Part shown: positions 1 to 9,012 of the stretch, piece by piece
Position numbering within the stretch: position 1 is the stretch's first letter
Layout of the letters: every line of letters begins with the position of its first letter
Source of the DNA: Acidobacteriota bacterium
GTDB taxonomy: Bacteria > Acidobacteriota > Vicinamibacteria > Vicinamibacterales > UBA8438
Direction: 5' to 3'
Assembly: GCA_021296475.1 (NCBI GenBank)
Contig: JAGWAJ010000015.1
Location: 1 to 41,264, forward strand
Length of the DNA stretch: 41,264 nt
Notes under the pieces: model-generated
Told to the model about the DNA's origin: nothing
The model's database searches: none
Seen by the model: only the letters and a program-made list of their open reading frames with translations
Program-made: the position numbers and the translations under genes

Positions 1-366
1 CCGGAGTCCTACGGCAACGCCATCGGGGTGGGGATGGCCGACGTGGTGACCCGCCGCCTGGTGGACAAGATCGACACCCGACCCACCTACGTGAACGCCC
101 TCACCAGCACCAACCTGGAGAGCGTCCGCATTCCGGTAACGGTGGATTCCGACCGCGAGGCGCTGGAGACGGGCATCTCCACCAGCGGTGCCTCCAGCGG
201 AGTAGACTGCCGCATGGTCTGGATCCGCAACACCTTGAAGCTGGACCGATTTGTGGCTTCCGAGGCCCTGCTGGACGAAGTGGAGCGCCACCGGGACCTC
301 CAGGTTCTGGAGCACCTGGGAGAACTGGATTTCGACGGGCGGGGCAATCTGAAGAACCTGCTCTGA
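1..366 (+). CDS. C-terminal end of a LarA-like (DUF2088) protein, partial
   Basis: The reading frame is already open at base 1 and ends at a TGA at 364-366, so only the last 121 residues are present. The visible part has a glycine-rich start (GNAIGVGMAD), then VTRRLVDKID, a stretch about a younger-to-older set of threonine/asparagine residues (YVNALTSTNLE), and a late IRNTLKLDRFVASEALL block. This pattern resembles the C-terminal half of the nickel-dependent lactate racemase-like family (DUF2088), where related proteins read DKID..TY.N..TST and RIKNTL....VSEAL. LarA itself racemises lactate with a nickel-pincer cofactor; for this branch the substrate is unknown. The nickel- and cofactor-binding N-terminal part lies outside the window, so activity cannot be judged. 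It is followed 115 bp later by a D-2-hydroxyacid dehydrogenase, which fits hydroxy-acid metabolism. The family call is from memory of the pattern, not from a search. Confidence 0.6.
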   Translation, partial: PESYGNAIGVGMADVVTRRLVDKIDTRPTYVNALTSTNLESVRIPVTVDSDREALETGISTSGASSGVDCRMVWIRNTLKLDRFVASEALLDEVERHRDLQVLEHLGELDFDGRGNLKNLL

Positions 367-481
367 ACCGCCGGGCCGGCGGGGGGCGGACAGCCTCCCG
401 CTGCGGGGTTTCCCCTTGTCGGACGTTGCTCCGGCGTCGCGTCGAAACCGACCCCCGGCGAGGGGAGAAGAGGGAGAGATC

Positions 482-1438
482 ATGTTCAAGGTGGTAGCGG
501 TGGATTCAGTGCGTATGGTCCCCACCGTGGAGAAGGAGATTCTGGCCGAAGCCGGCGCCGAGCTCGTTACGGCCGACTGCCACGGCGAAGAGGACGTCAT
601 CCGGGCGACAGGGGACGCCCACGCCTTGCTGGTCTCCCTCAGCCCGATCACGCGGCGGGTCATTGCCTCCTGGAGTCAGGCCAGAGTGATCGCCCGCTAC
701 GGCATCGGAGTGGACACGGTGGATCTGAAGGCAGCCACCGACCACGGGATCTTTGTCACCAACGTGCCCGACTTCTGCTATGACGAGGTGTCGGATACGG
801 CCATGAGCCTGATCCTGGCGGTGACCCGCAAGGTGGTCAGGATGCACTCCCTGGTTTCCCGGGGCGTCTATAACCGCAAGCTTGCCATGCCCGTTTACAA
901 GGCCCGCGGCCGGACCCTGGGGCTTCTGGCCTTCGGACGGATCGCCCGGTCGGTGGCCCGGAAGGCCGCGCCCTTCGGCTACCGGGTCCTGGCTCACGAT
1001 CCCTATGTTCAGCCCGAAAGCCTGGCCGGCCAGGCGGTGGAGCTGGTGGGACTGGAGGAGTTGCTGGCCCGGTCGGACGTGCTGTCCATCCACGTGCCGC
1101 TGACCGCTGAGACCCGCCATCTGATCGGGGAGCCTCAGTTGCGCCTGATGAAGCCCACCGCTCGCGGGCCGGTGGTGGATCAGAAGGCCCTGACACGGGC
1201 CCTGCAGGAGGGGTGGATCGCCGGAGCGGGTCTGGACGTCCTGGAAAAAGAGCCGCCCGACCCGGGGGACCCGATCCTGGGCCTGGACAACGTGGTGCTC
1301 ACCCCGCACTATGCTTCCTACACCGAGGAGGCCTACGTGGAGGTGCGCGAAAAGGCCGCTCGCCAGGTGGTTCAGGTGCTCCGGGGTGAGGTTCCGACCT
1401 ACCTGGTGAACCGGGAAGTCCTGAAGCGAAAGGGCTAG
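482..1438 (+). CDS. D-isomer-specific 2-hydroxyacid dehydrogenase with a short internal deletion
   Basis: This is a cytosolic NAD(P)-dependent dehydrogenase of the phosphoglycerate dehydrogenase/CtBP-like family, about 318 residues. An open frame runs further upstream to 416, but the ATG at 482 has an AGGGAGAG ribosome site just before it. The N-terminal substrate lobe contains ARYGIGVDTVDL; the Rossmann lobe begins LGLLAFGRIARSVA, where the usual GxGxxG reads AFGRIA. The catalytic Arg (TARGPVVD), Glu (LDVLEKEPP) and His (LTPHYASY) are all present. The oddity is at 1151-1170: the text goes MKPTARGPVVD, whereas the family normally has about six more residues (a strand ending in I-N-T-A) between KPTA and RGP. 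The loss is in frame and sits at an ACCGCT motif, as expected from recombination between short direct repeats. The enzyme may be inactive or this may be an assembly error. Substrate unknown. Confidence 0.85.
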   Translation: MFKVVAVDSVRMVPTVEKEILAEAGAELVTADCHGEEDVIRATGDAHALLVSLSPITRRVIASWSQARVIARYGIGVDTVDLKAATDHGIFVTNVPDFCYDEVSDTAMSLILAVTRKVVRMHSLVSRGVYNRKLAMPVYKARGRTLGLLAFGRIARSVARKAAPFGYRVLAHDPYVQPESLAGQAVELVGLEELLARSDVLSIHVPLTAETRHLIGEPQLRLMKPTARGPVVDQKALTRALQEGWIAGAGLDVLEKEPPDPGDPILGLDNVVLTPHYASYTEEAYVEVREKAARQVVQVLRGEVPTYLVNREVLKRKG

Positions 1439-1522
1439 GGCCGAAGGCGCCGGCAGTTCCAGTCAGATCCGCCGGAGTTGGCCCCCACCGGCTCGACTGC
1501 GGGCTTCGCCCTTGTCTCGCCG

Positions 1523-1543
1523 ACTCCCCCTCAAGGGGGGAGT
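1523..1543 (+). terminator. Terminator-like hairpin before the DoxX gene
   Basis: ACTCCCCC at 1523-1530 pairs perfectly with GGGGGAGT at 1536-1543 across a 5-base loop. A run of six T lies about a dozen bases further on, at 1555-1560, so it is not a textbook intrinsic terminator. It sits between the dehydrogenase and the DoxX gene and most likely ends the dehydrogenase transcript. It could also be one unit of a dispersed palindromic repeat, as the same CCCCCTCAAGGGGG theme is common in bacterial intergenic DNA. Confidence 0.4.
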
Positions 1544-1929
1544 GATACTGGAGCGTTTTTTGCAAGTTTCGGCTTGTCAATCCTGAGGAGGGAAACCATG
1601 GTTCGAACATTTGCCGGCAAGGATTGTAACGAGATCACTCTCAATGCCCTGCGCATCATGACCGGATTTCTGATGATGCCTCACGGGGCGCAGAAGCTCT
1701 TTGGAGCCCTGGGACGGGAGGCCGTGCCTCTGGCCTCGCTTCCGGGGGTTGCCGGGGTGCTGGAGTTCTTTGGAGGGCTGGCGATTCTGCTGGGCTTCTA
1801 CACCCGTCCGGTAGCTTTCGTGCTGTCCGGCCTGATGGCGGCCGCCTATTGGCTGGCCCACGGCACCAAGGCCTTCTGGCCGATTCTCAACCAGGGAGAG
1901 CTGGCCGCCCTCTACTGCTTCGTCTTTCT

Positions 1930-2985
<1,056 letters not shown>

Positions 2986-3037
2986 GGGCGTGGGGAACGG
3001 CCGCCGCTACCGGAGACTCTGGCGGCGGGGCCGAGGA

Positions 3038-4327
3038 TCATAGCACATCCTCCGCGGGAGATCGCCCGGTCAGGAAGAGAGCGATGTTGCAGAGCGTGTC
3101 CGGGTTCCCGAAGCCTCCGGCCTTGGTGACCAGAGGCAGCCCATCCATTCGGCCTCCGATCCATCGGCCCCAGGGGATGCCGGGTTGCACATCCCCCAGA
3201 ATGCGGATGCCCCGGGCGCCGCACTGCTCGAAAACCTTCAGGGCCGTATCCCCTCCCACCAGGATGGCTGCTCCCGGCGCCCCGGTGTCGAGCAGCCGGC
3301 CGGCGGCCCATTGCAGCGTCTGCTGCAGCCGCTGCAGGTGGCCGCGGGAGCGAATTCGCTGTTCCAGGCGCAGGCACAAGGCCACCGATTGTCTTTGGGC
3401 CATCGCCTCCAGGGCCGGCTTAAGCTTGCTTTCCGCACGGGCCGGGGATTCGGTGTCCTCGTCCCAAAGGGTGATGACGGTGGCCAGGCCCCGCTGGCCG
3501 AGCTGTTCCAGTTGGGCCTTGTTGACCGGGTTGAGGCTGCCGCAAATCAAGAGCACCGGTCCCTCTGCGTGCGGACCGGAAGCGCCGGCGCGGGTTGGAG
3601 AACGCCCCCAGCTCAGGGGAAGAAACCGGGCCAATCCGGCCGATCCCACCCACAAGACGGCTTCGTCCAGACGGCGACCCGTCAGGGCCAGCCGCTCCAG
3701 GTCGCCCTCGGATTCGATATCGAACAAGAGCACCCGATGGCCCTTGCCCAAGGTGGTCCGGATGTGCTTCTCGATGACGGCGGGCGCCCGGTGCAGCAGG
3801 TCACGGCGCAGCAGCTCGGCCTGAGAGCCGAACTCGGCCCGCAGCCGGCCCAGAAGGTCCCCTCGGTCGATTCCTGAAGCACCGGCGCCCCGGTCGGGCC
3901 TCGGCGGCAGAGGCCGGCCGTCCATCAGCAGCTTTCCGTTCCGGGTGGTCCTTCCCCAGGCCGGGAAGGCGGGCGCCACAATGGCGAGATCGGGACGCAC
4001 CACCGCCATGACCGCGGCCAACTCCCGGCACCAGGTGCCCTTGAGGGTCGAGTCGATCTTCTTGTAGACCGGACGGCTGCCGGAAGTCAGCAGCGACCTG
4101 GCCGAGCGGGTGGCCACTTGTCGAGCCCCTTCGACGGACAGCCCTCGCGAAGCCGTATTGACCACCAGCAGATCGAGGTCCAGGTCAAGTTCCGGGGCGG
4201 AGGCGCCGGTCATGGCCACCCGCATGCCGTACCGGCAAAACTGGGCGGCGGTGTCGCAGGAGCCGGTCAGATCGTCGGCGATCACTGCCAGTGGCGGCAG
4301 GCGCCCGGATGCGGGGGATTGGGACAC
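3038..4327 (-). CDS. Four-carbon acid-sugar kinase (DUF1537 family)
   Basis: A 429-residue kinase of the four-carbon acid-sugar kinase family (formerly DUF1537), which phosphorylates D-threonate or D-erythronate at O4 using ATP. The N-terminal sugar-binding domain opens with LAVIADDLTGSCDTAAQF, the family hallmark (ADDLTG, with the Asp pair), followed by YKKIDSTLKG, where the lysines and aspartate contact substrate. The C-terminal nucleotide-binding domain contains LLICGSLNPVNKAQLEQL and the glycine-rich GAAILVGGDTALKVFEQ and PLVTKAGGFGNPDTL. The start is a GTG at 4325-4327 with GAGGA shortly upstream. It lies between the GT9 gene (16 bp) and the pdxA2-like gene (52 bp), so the three are very likely cotranscribed leftward. 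Kinase plus PdxA2 together give dihydroxyacetone phosphate and CO2. The exact stereo-substrate (threonate or erythronate) cannot be read from the sequence. Confidence 0.9.
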   Translation of the reverse strand: MSQSPASGRLPPLAVIADDLTGSCDTAAQFCRYGMRVAMTGASAPELDLDLDLLVVNTASRGLSVEGARQVATRSARSLLTSGSRPVYKKIDSTLKGTWCRELAAVMAVVRPDLAIVAPAFPAWGRTTRNGKLLMDGRPLPPRPDRGAGASGIDRGDLLGRLRAEFGSQAELLRRDLLHRAPAVIEKHIRTTLGKGHRVLLFDIESEGDLERLALTGRRLDEAVLWVGSAGLARFLPLSWGRSPTRAGASGPHAEGPVLLICGSLNPVNKAQLEQLGQRGLATVITLWDEDTESPARAESKLKPALEAMAQRQSVALCLRLEQRIRSRGHLQRLQQTLQWAAGRLLDTGAPGAAILVGGDTALKVFEQCGARGIRILGDVQPGIPWGRWIGGRMDGLPLVTKAGGFGNPDTLCNIALFLTGRSPAEDVL

Positions 4328-4343
4328 GACGGTCCTCGCGGGT

Positions 4344-5240
4344 TCAAGGGCGGATGATGGAAAGCACCTGCTCGACGCCGGGCCGGCGCAGAAGCTGGAC
4401 CCGGGGGCCCCGGGGAGCCCAGACCCGGGGGTCGGTTTCCAGAAACAGGGCGATGGTGCGGACTCCCAGGGCTGCCGCCAGGTGGGTGATCCCGCTGTCG
4501 TTGCCGATGTAGAGCCGGCAGCGGCTCAGGACGGCTGCCAGCCGGCTCAGGTTCTCGATGCGCACCGTTTCCCAGCGAACCGAGTCCTCGGCCAGGCCGC
4601 CCCGAACCTCCTTCACCGCTTCGCCGTCCAGCGGCCCCTCCAGCAGCAGGAGTCTGCAGTTGGGATCGCGGGACAGGCTGCGCGCCACTCCGGCGAACTG
4701 TTGAGCCGGCCATCGCTTGGGCTTGCCGCTGGCGCCCGGATGGATCGCGACTCTGGGGTTTCCCGGGCGCGTTGCCCAAAAACTCTCGGCAGATCGATCC
4801 TCATCCTCGGTCCAGTGGACTCGGGGGGTGGGCAAAAACCCCGGGGTGGAACCGAAAATGCGGTTCAATTGAGCCCGCCTGAACTCGATCATGTGGAGGT
4901 CGGACTCCCGGGGCAGCGCCCGAAGAAAGTCGGCCCGGGGGTGGATTGCCCGGACTTGGTCCACGAATTCCGGATTGCCGCTCCCCCACCAGGAGACGAT
5001 CCTGTCAAAGGCCCGCATGCGCCTCAGGCACCCCTGCCCGGGCGGATAGCTCTCGATTCCGGTATCCTGCAGCGCCTCGGCGGCGTCGACGTAGCCGAGC
5101 GATCGGGCCAGTGGAAGATTGCCCCGGGCCACCCAAAGTTCCAGGCGATCCGGGTGGATGTGGGACTGCAGCCAGGCCACCGCGGGCAGCGTCAGAACGA
5201 AGTCGCCGATGGCGCCGGGAATGATCGATAGGAGACGCAA
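4344..5240 (-). CDS. GT9-family glycosyltransferase (heptosyltransferase-like)
   Basis: A 298-residue glycosyltransferase of family 9, the ADP-heptose:LPS heptosyltransferase group. It begins MRLLSIIPGAIGDFVLTLPAV, matching the family's start (R.L....GAIGD...T.P), and carries VAIHPGASGKPKRWP and the donor-site motif YIGNDSGITHLAAALG. The start is a TTG at 5238-5240 with AGGAAGG eight to nine bases upstream; no better start exists since the conserved N terminus begins here. Members act at the inner face of the cytoplasmic membrane, adding heptose or related sugars to lipid A core or to other envelope glycans. It is the first gene of the operon that also holds the acid-sugar kinase and pdxA2, a link without an obvious metabolic reason; simple co-transcription is possible. 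The acceptor sugar cannot be told. Confidence 0.85.
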   Translation of the reverse strand: MRLLSIIPGAIGDFVLTLPAVAWLQSHIHPDRLELWVARGNLPLARSLGYVDAAEALQDTGIESYPPGQGCLRRMRAFDRIVSWWGSGNPEFVDQVRAIHPRADFLRALPRESDLHMIEFRRAQLNRIFGSTPGFLPTPRVHWTEDEDRSAESFWATRPGNPRVAIHPGASGKPKRWPAQQFAGVARSLSRDPNCRLLLLEGPLDGEAVKEVRGGLAEDSVRWETVRIENLSRLAAVLSRCRLYIGNDSGITHLAAALGVRTIALFLETDPRVWAPRGPRVQLLRRPGVEQVLSIIRP

Positions 5241-5303
5241 AGCCCGATCCTTCCTGCCGGATCAGCCACCAATTATGGCCGAGGAGAGCAGCAAAGAACA
5301 GTG

Positions 5304-5332
5304 TTGTCACTGGTTGGAGGGGGTGCTAGGCT
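5304..5332 (+). promoter_or_regulatory. Candidate sigma-70-type promoter for the foldase gene
   Basis: TTGTCA at 5304-5309 and TAGGCT at 5327-5332 are separated by 17 bases. They lie in the 226-bp divergent gap between the GT9 gene and the foldase gene, pointing to the foldase. It would give a leader of about 125 bases. Pattern match only. Confidence 0.4.
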
Positions 5333-5466
5333 AGTTGAGGCGCCTCCATTTGCGCGGCGGGTCGCCCGACATGGAGGGAAGAAGGCTCGCCTTCAGCCTT
5401 TGGTGTGGCAGCCTGCCGGTGAGCCGCAGGGGTGAAGCCATTTCAATCCGGCCGGATCGAAATCCC

Positions 5467-6498
5467 ATGAAGTTTGCCTGCAAGCGAAACAGTGCGTCGG
5501 CTCTGGCGTTGCTTCTCCTGATTGGAGGGGGCTGCAGCTCGGGACCCGAGGTGAGTTCCGATACCGCGGCCATCGTCAATCAAGCGGAAATCAAGATCTC
5601 CGAGGTCGACAAGCGCTTCGACGCTCAACTCAGGCAGAGCCCCCGGGCGCCGTCGCCCGAGGAGGCTTCCACCTTCAAGCTCAACATCCTCAGCCAACTC
5701 ATCAACGATGAGATCCTCATGCAGTGGGCTGCCGCCGACAATCTGACCGCCGGCGACGCCGAGGTCAGCACCCGGTTCACCGACTTCAAGAAGAACTACA
5801 CCGAGGAGAAGTTTCAGGAATTCCTCAAGGAGCAGGGGGTCAGCGAGGAGGAATTCAAGCAGACTCTGCGCAAGGGCGCCACCATCGAGAAGCTCTACAA
5901 CAAGGAAATCACCTCCAAGATCTCGGTGACCGAAGCCGAGATCGAGCAGCACTTCGAAGACAACAAGTCCAACTACAACCTGCCCAAGGGTTGGCGTCTC
6001 GCCCATATTCTGATTACGGACACCAAGGAGTCCGGGATCAACAACACCCGCGGCGACGACGCCACCACTCCCGCCGAGGCCCGAAAAAAGGCCCAGCTTC
6101 TGATGCGGCGCCTGCTGAACGGAGAGGATTTCGCCCGCCTGGCGGTGGAGTACTCCGAGGACGCCGAGTCCGCCCCGCGGGGCGGGGACCTGGGATTCGT
6201 CACCGAGCAGCAAATGGAGACCGTCAGCCCCGAGCTCAAGAAAACGGTCCAGTCCCTGAAGGTGGAGCAGGTCTTTCCCCGGCCAATCCGCATCGGCTAC
6301 GGCTATCACCTGGTCAAGCTCCTGGCCAAGGAACGCGGCGGACAGCATGAACTGAGCGAACCGCAGGTCCAGGCGGATGTTCGCCAGACCATCTTCAACC
6401 GCAAGGAAACCCTGCTGAAAACGGCCTTCCTGGAAGTCATCCGCAACGAAGCCCACATCAGAAACGTGCTGGCCGAGAAGCTCCTGGACAGCCAGTAG
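5467..6498 (+). CDS. Lipoprotein parvulin-type peptidyl-prolyl isomerase (PrsA/SurA-like)
   Basis: A 343-residue envelope foldase. The chosen ATG at 5467 begins a lipoprotein signal peptide: basic start MKFACKR, hydrophobic ALALLLLIGG, then a lipobox GGGCSS, so Cys22 or so would be lipidated. The open frame continues upstream to 5335, but that part has no signal features. After the signal comes a SurA_N-like chaperone region (residues about 35-165; VNQAEIKISEVDKRF, LINDEILMQWAA, LRKGATIEKLYNKEI). Then a parvulin domain from GWRLAHILI to GYGYHLVKLL, including FARLAVEYSED and GGDLGFV. It would catalyse cis-trans isomerisation of prolines in exported proteins while anchored to the inner or outer membrane. 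A Lys/Glu-rich C terminus follows. Apparently monocistronic; tRNA-Ser lies 142 bp downstream. Confidence 0.92.
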   Translation: MKFACKRNSASALALLLLIGGGCSSGPEVSSDTAAIVNQAEIKISEVDKRFDAQLRQSPRAPSPEEASTFKLNILSQLINDEILMQWAAADNLTAGDAEVSTRFTDFKKNYTEEKFQEFLKEQGVSEEEFKQTLRKGATIEKLYNKEITSKISVTEAEIEQHFEDNKSNYNLPKGWRLAHILITDTKESGINNTRGDDATTPAEARKKAQLLMRRLLNGEDFARLAVEYSEDAESAPRGGDLGFVTEQQMETVSPELKKTVQSLKVEQVFPRPIRIGYGYHLVKLLAKERGGQHELSEPQVQADVRQTIFNRKETLLKTAFLEVIRNEAHIRNVLAEKLLDSQ

Positions 6499-6640
6499 CC
6501 TCGCCCGCACAGTCCTCCATTCTTCCGCCGCTCCTCTCAAGCCTTCCAATCCAGTCCGGTAAGCTCTTGACGGTCAACGATCCTTCCCGACATTTCCGGC
6601 GCCCCGCCGGGAAATGCGGGCTAAAATGGTGTGTGATCGT

Positions 6641-6730
6641 GGAGGCGTGGCAGAGTGGTCGATTGCGGCGGTCTTGAAAACCGTTGTACCTTGACGGGTA
6701 CCGTAGGTTCGAATCCTACCGCCTCCGCCA
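6641..6730 (+). tRNA. tRNA-Ser (anticodon TGA)
   Basis: The acceptor arm GGAGGCG at 6641-6647 pairs fully with CGCCTCC at 6720-6726, followed by G and an encoded CCA (6728-6730). The anticodon loop reads CTTGAAA, giving anticodon TGA, which reads TCA and other TCN serine codons. A long variable arm (about TTGTACC/GGGTACC) marks a class II tRNA, as expected for serine. The T arm is GTAGGTTCGAATCCTAC. A TAAAAT box lies at 6622-6627. The gene stands at the left border of the accessory region, a usual place for integration of mobile DNA. Confidence 0.97.
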
Positions 6731-6742
6731 ATTCCAGTGTGA

Positions 6743-6771
6743 TTGCACTCCTTTCTGATATATCTTACTAT
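6743..6771 (+). promoter_or_regulatory. Candidate promoter of the toxin-antitoxin pair
   Basis: TTGCAC at 6743-6748, 17-base spacer, TACTAT at 6766-6771, 32 bases before the antitoxin ATG. The AT-rich stretch around the -10 box (GATATATC at 6757-6764 is palindromic) is where an AbrB-type antitoxin would be expected to bind for autorepression, but no clear operator repeat can be proved. Confidence 0.5.
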
Positions 6772-6803
6772 CTGTAGAATCAGAATATTAGTGAAGTAAG
6801 CCA

Positions 6804-7028
6804 ATGGAACTCGCCAAAATCACCGCACGTGGGCAGACGACGATCCCCAAAAACATCCGTGAGGCGGCCAATCTGGTCGAGGGAGACGTGATTTCTTTCG
6901 AAATGGACGGCGATCACCTGGTGGTGCGCAAGGTGACGCCGGGGCAGGACGAGTACCTGCAAGGCCTCTCCGAAGTTCTGAGCGAATGGATTTCGCCCGA
7001 AGACGAGGAAGCGTGGCGTGACCTTTGA
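6804..7028 (+). CDS. AbrB/MazE-type antitoxin
   Basis: A 74-residue SpoVT/AbrB-fold DNA-binding antitoxin. The swapped-hairpin domain covers residues 1-46: MELAKITARGQTTIPKNIREAANLVEGDVISFEMDG in essence, with the family marks T.RGQ.TIPK.IR and GD.I.F. The C-terminal tail (residues 50-74) is acidic and holds conserved-looking Trp residues, as expected for a segment that wraps and neutralises the toxin. The stop codon overlaps the downstream toxin gene by 11 bp, the usual translational coupling in type II modules. It probably represses its own promoter alone or with the toxin. The ribosome site is weak (GTGAAG about 11 bases before the ATG). Confidence 0.88.
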   Translation: MELAKITARGQTTIPKNIREAANLVEGDVISFEMDGDHLVVRKVTPGQDEYLQGLSEVLSEWISPEDEEAWRDL

Positions 7029-7353
7029 ATCGCTCGATGTGGTTGTCGTCCCTTTCCCTTTCACGGATCGCCGGACCAGCAAGCGCCGGCCGGCATTGAT
7101 CGTCTCATCGTCAATCTTCAATCGGGCTCATGATCAGTGTGTCCTGGCCATGATCACGTCGGCCGGGAACGAATGGCCCAGTGACGTGGCGATCCAGGGA
7201 TGGCGGGAAGCCGGCCTCAAGGTTCCCTGCAAGGTTCGCTTCAAGCTCTTCACTCTCGACGACTCGCTGATTGTCCGCAAGTTGGGGAGGTTGGCGAAAG
7301 AGGATGGCGAAGAAGTGATTAAAGCACTGGGACAAGTTCTGGCAGGCAACTGA
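7018..7353 (+). CDS. MazF/PemK-type toxin (endoribonuclease)
   Basis: A 111-residue protein of the PemK/MazF fold, whose members cut mRNA or tRNA at specific short sequences and arrest growth when the antitoxin is lost. Characteristic parts are VVVVPFPFTDRRTSKRRPALIVSS at the start (the beta-strand and basic loop of the active site), then VLAMITSAGN, and the second half CKVRFKLFTLDDSLIVRKLGRL. The family's conserved Arg in the RRPALI motif and the Ser/Thr in MITS are present, so the toxin looks intact. It overlaps the antitoxin by 11 bp. It is divided from the next coding remains by a short gap. The cleavage sequence cannot be predicted. Confidence 0.88.
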   Translation: MTFESLDVVVVPFPFTDRRTSKRRPALIVSSSIFNRAHDQCVLAMITSAGNEWPSDVAIQGWREAGLKVPCKVRFKLFTLDDSLIVRKLGRLAKEDGEEVIKALGQVLAGN

Positions 7354-7389
7354 CAATTACCATCCATCGCCGGCGAGCCTGATTCAATA

Positions 7390-7860
7390 GAACCCGGCTC
7401 GGGCGGGACAAGGAAGACTTTCAGCACGCACTCTCGCATGGCTTCCCACATGAGCCGGATGCGGTTGACGTAGGGTGAGGCGCCTTGGGTGGGCAGCACG
7501 ATGTCCGGCCTGTCCGCAAACGGATCGCGCTCACGCACTGCGTAGCCCGCGGTTTGCATTGTCTTGACGATCTCGTCGGCAAGGCGGGGGCGTCCGACGT
7601 TCTTGAATGCACCGGCCAGCCGTCCGGCAATCGTGCTGTGACCTCCCATGAGCAGGAGCGCCAGCACATCCGATGTATCCTTGATTGTGGCCATGACCGC
7701 GCGCACATCCGTTGGCGACCGCCGGAAGAACTGTTCCGATACGGTTACCAGGGCCGCGGCCACGGAGTACAGGCGCAGGCCGTCCCACTTGGCAACCAGG
7801 TGTTCGGCCGGCATGCCGCTGGCGATTTTTCGGCTGCCGCAAACCAGTTTGTCCAGCGCG
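7390..7860 (-). pseudogene. Fragment of a possible Fic-family protein
   Basis: On the minus strand an open frame reads coherently from about 7860 to 7390. It contains KDTSDVLALLLMGGHSTIAG, then RLAGAFKNVGRPRLADEIV and TAGYAVRERDPF. I recall a similar C-terminal stretch in large Fic/DOC proteins, but without the HPFxxGNG catalytic motif here the name is only a suggestion. No convincing start, ribosome site or N-terminal domain exists: upstream of 7860 the same strand becomes low-quality sequence while a different coding frame begins on the opposite strand. Downstream the frame runs on antisense into the toxin gene without homologous look. I treat it as a truncated remnant cut at both ends. The frame itself is 286 codons long, but only about 155 look like protein. 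Confidence 0.35.
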
Positions 7861-7875
7861 GGATATACCCCGGAG

Positions 7876-8840
7876 CACGATTTCAGTGTGTGCCTGTTTG
7901 CCGCGGTGGTCGATACGGAAACGTTTCCCGAGGAATTCACCTTTCGATCCAGCAACGAGGCGGTCGGTGTGCCGAGCGAAGCCTGTACGGCCATTTCCCT
8001 GAATCCCCAACGTCGTTACACGATCTACCATTGCTGCAACCCGCAGTTGGATCATTACGACCTGGAACCCGCCGATTTCGGGCCTTATTGGCCCGAGGTT
8101 CCCTACGAGGCGTTCAAGCGCGGCTGCCAGGCGCGCGGCAAAGTTTCCCGCTCCATGGCCACTGAGCCGTGTTCGATCATTTGGGGAAGTACTGGTTCAG
8201 CAAGAACAAGCCGAAGGACAGGCTACCCATTTGCGACCGCGCCATCCGCGAGGACAACTCGCGCCCGATCGAGTGGCTGGGCATGTTGACCAAGCTGAGG
8301 CGCTCCGGTCAGTGGGTCAAGGACCATCGGGAAGAATGGCCGTATCAGGTGCCGCATACCCGCCTGGACTTCGCCTGCCTGACGGCCCGGGCCGAGCGCT
8401 ACGCCAAGGACGAGGGCGTTCCCCTCGACTCGGTCTGTCTGGAGTGGATGCGTCAGGGTCTGCAGCAACTGGTCGGAGCGTTAAACTCACCGGATGCGCG
8501 ACTGTTGGAGGATAAGATTGGCGACGTCGTCTTTGAAATGAACCGTTTCTTGCGCAACAACGCACGGTTGGCCCGCGAACGGCGGCAGCACCCTGAGATC
8601 GAACCGGAGCAGACCCACCGCGAGCCCTCGCAGTTCATGGGGTCCTGGAACAGCCTGGTGGAGCGGGCACGCTCCCTTTCCAGCGAGCCCCTGCCGCCGA
8701 ATGAGTTCGGCCGCGAGCAACTGGCCTTCATGAGCGGCATGGTGGGCAGGGCCGTTCAGTTCCGGGAAAGCCATCCCGAACTGGAGCACCGCTGGATGGA
8801 CGTGAACTATGTCGATCTGGTTGAGGAAGGAAGCCTCTGA
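7876..8840 (+). pseudogene. Unrecognised gene with a frameshift
   Basis: Two plus-strand frames together read like one protein. The first (from about 7876, frame containing DFSVCLFAAVVDTETFPEEF and HCCNPQLDHYDLEPADFG) has no start near it and stays coherent to about 8165. The second begins at GTG 8169 and runs 223 residues to the TGA at 8838, with plausible composition (FDHLGKYWFSKNKPKDRLP, then a long helical, Arg/Glu-rich part and an acidic end). A stop lies just before 8169 in the second frame, so a single-base slip near 8160-8172 would join them. I do not recognise the family. The left edge abuts the oppositely oriented fragment at 7860, so both look like debris brought together by recombination. 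The second half might still be translated alone. Confidence 0.4.
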
Positions 8841-9012
8841 CTTGTGTCGAAAAAGCAGTCGTGCGGGCTGCAGGCTGCGCCGGGCAAGTCCACGCCGGTC
8901 ATTCAGTCCGAACCGCAAACAGGATCCCCGGACAGCCTCGCGCAAGCGCGGCCGCGGAATTTCAACCGGATCTTCATCCTGGCAGACGATTCCACCGAGG
9001 CCGCTATGGCCG

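Noticed and set aside
5443-6549. 368-codon minus-strand ORF opposite the foldase
   Set aside because: Leu/Gly/Asp-rich shadow of Glu/Lys-rich coding sequence; no start signal.
6574-6804. Minus-strand ORF with GGRIRTYGTRQGTT over tRNA-Ser
   Set aside because: It is the antisense translation of the tRNA, a well-known kind of false gene, with no other protein-like part.
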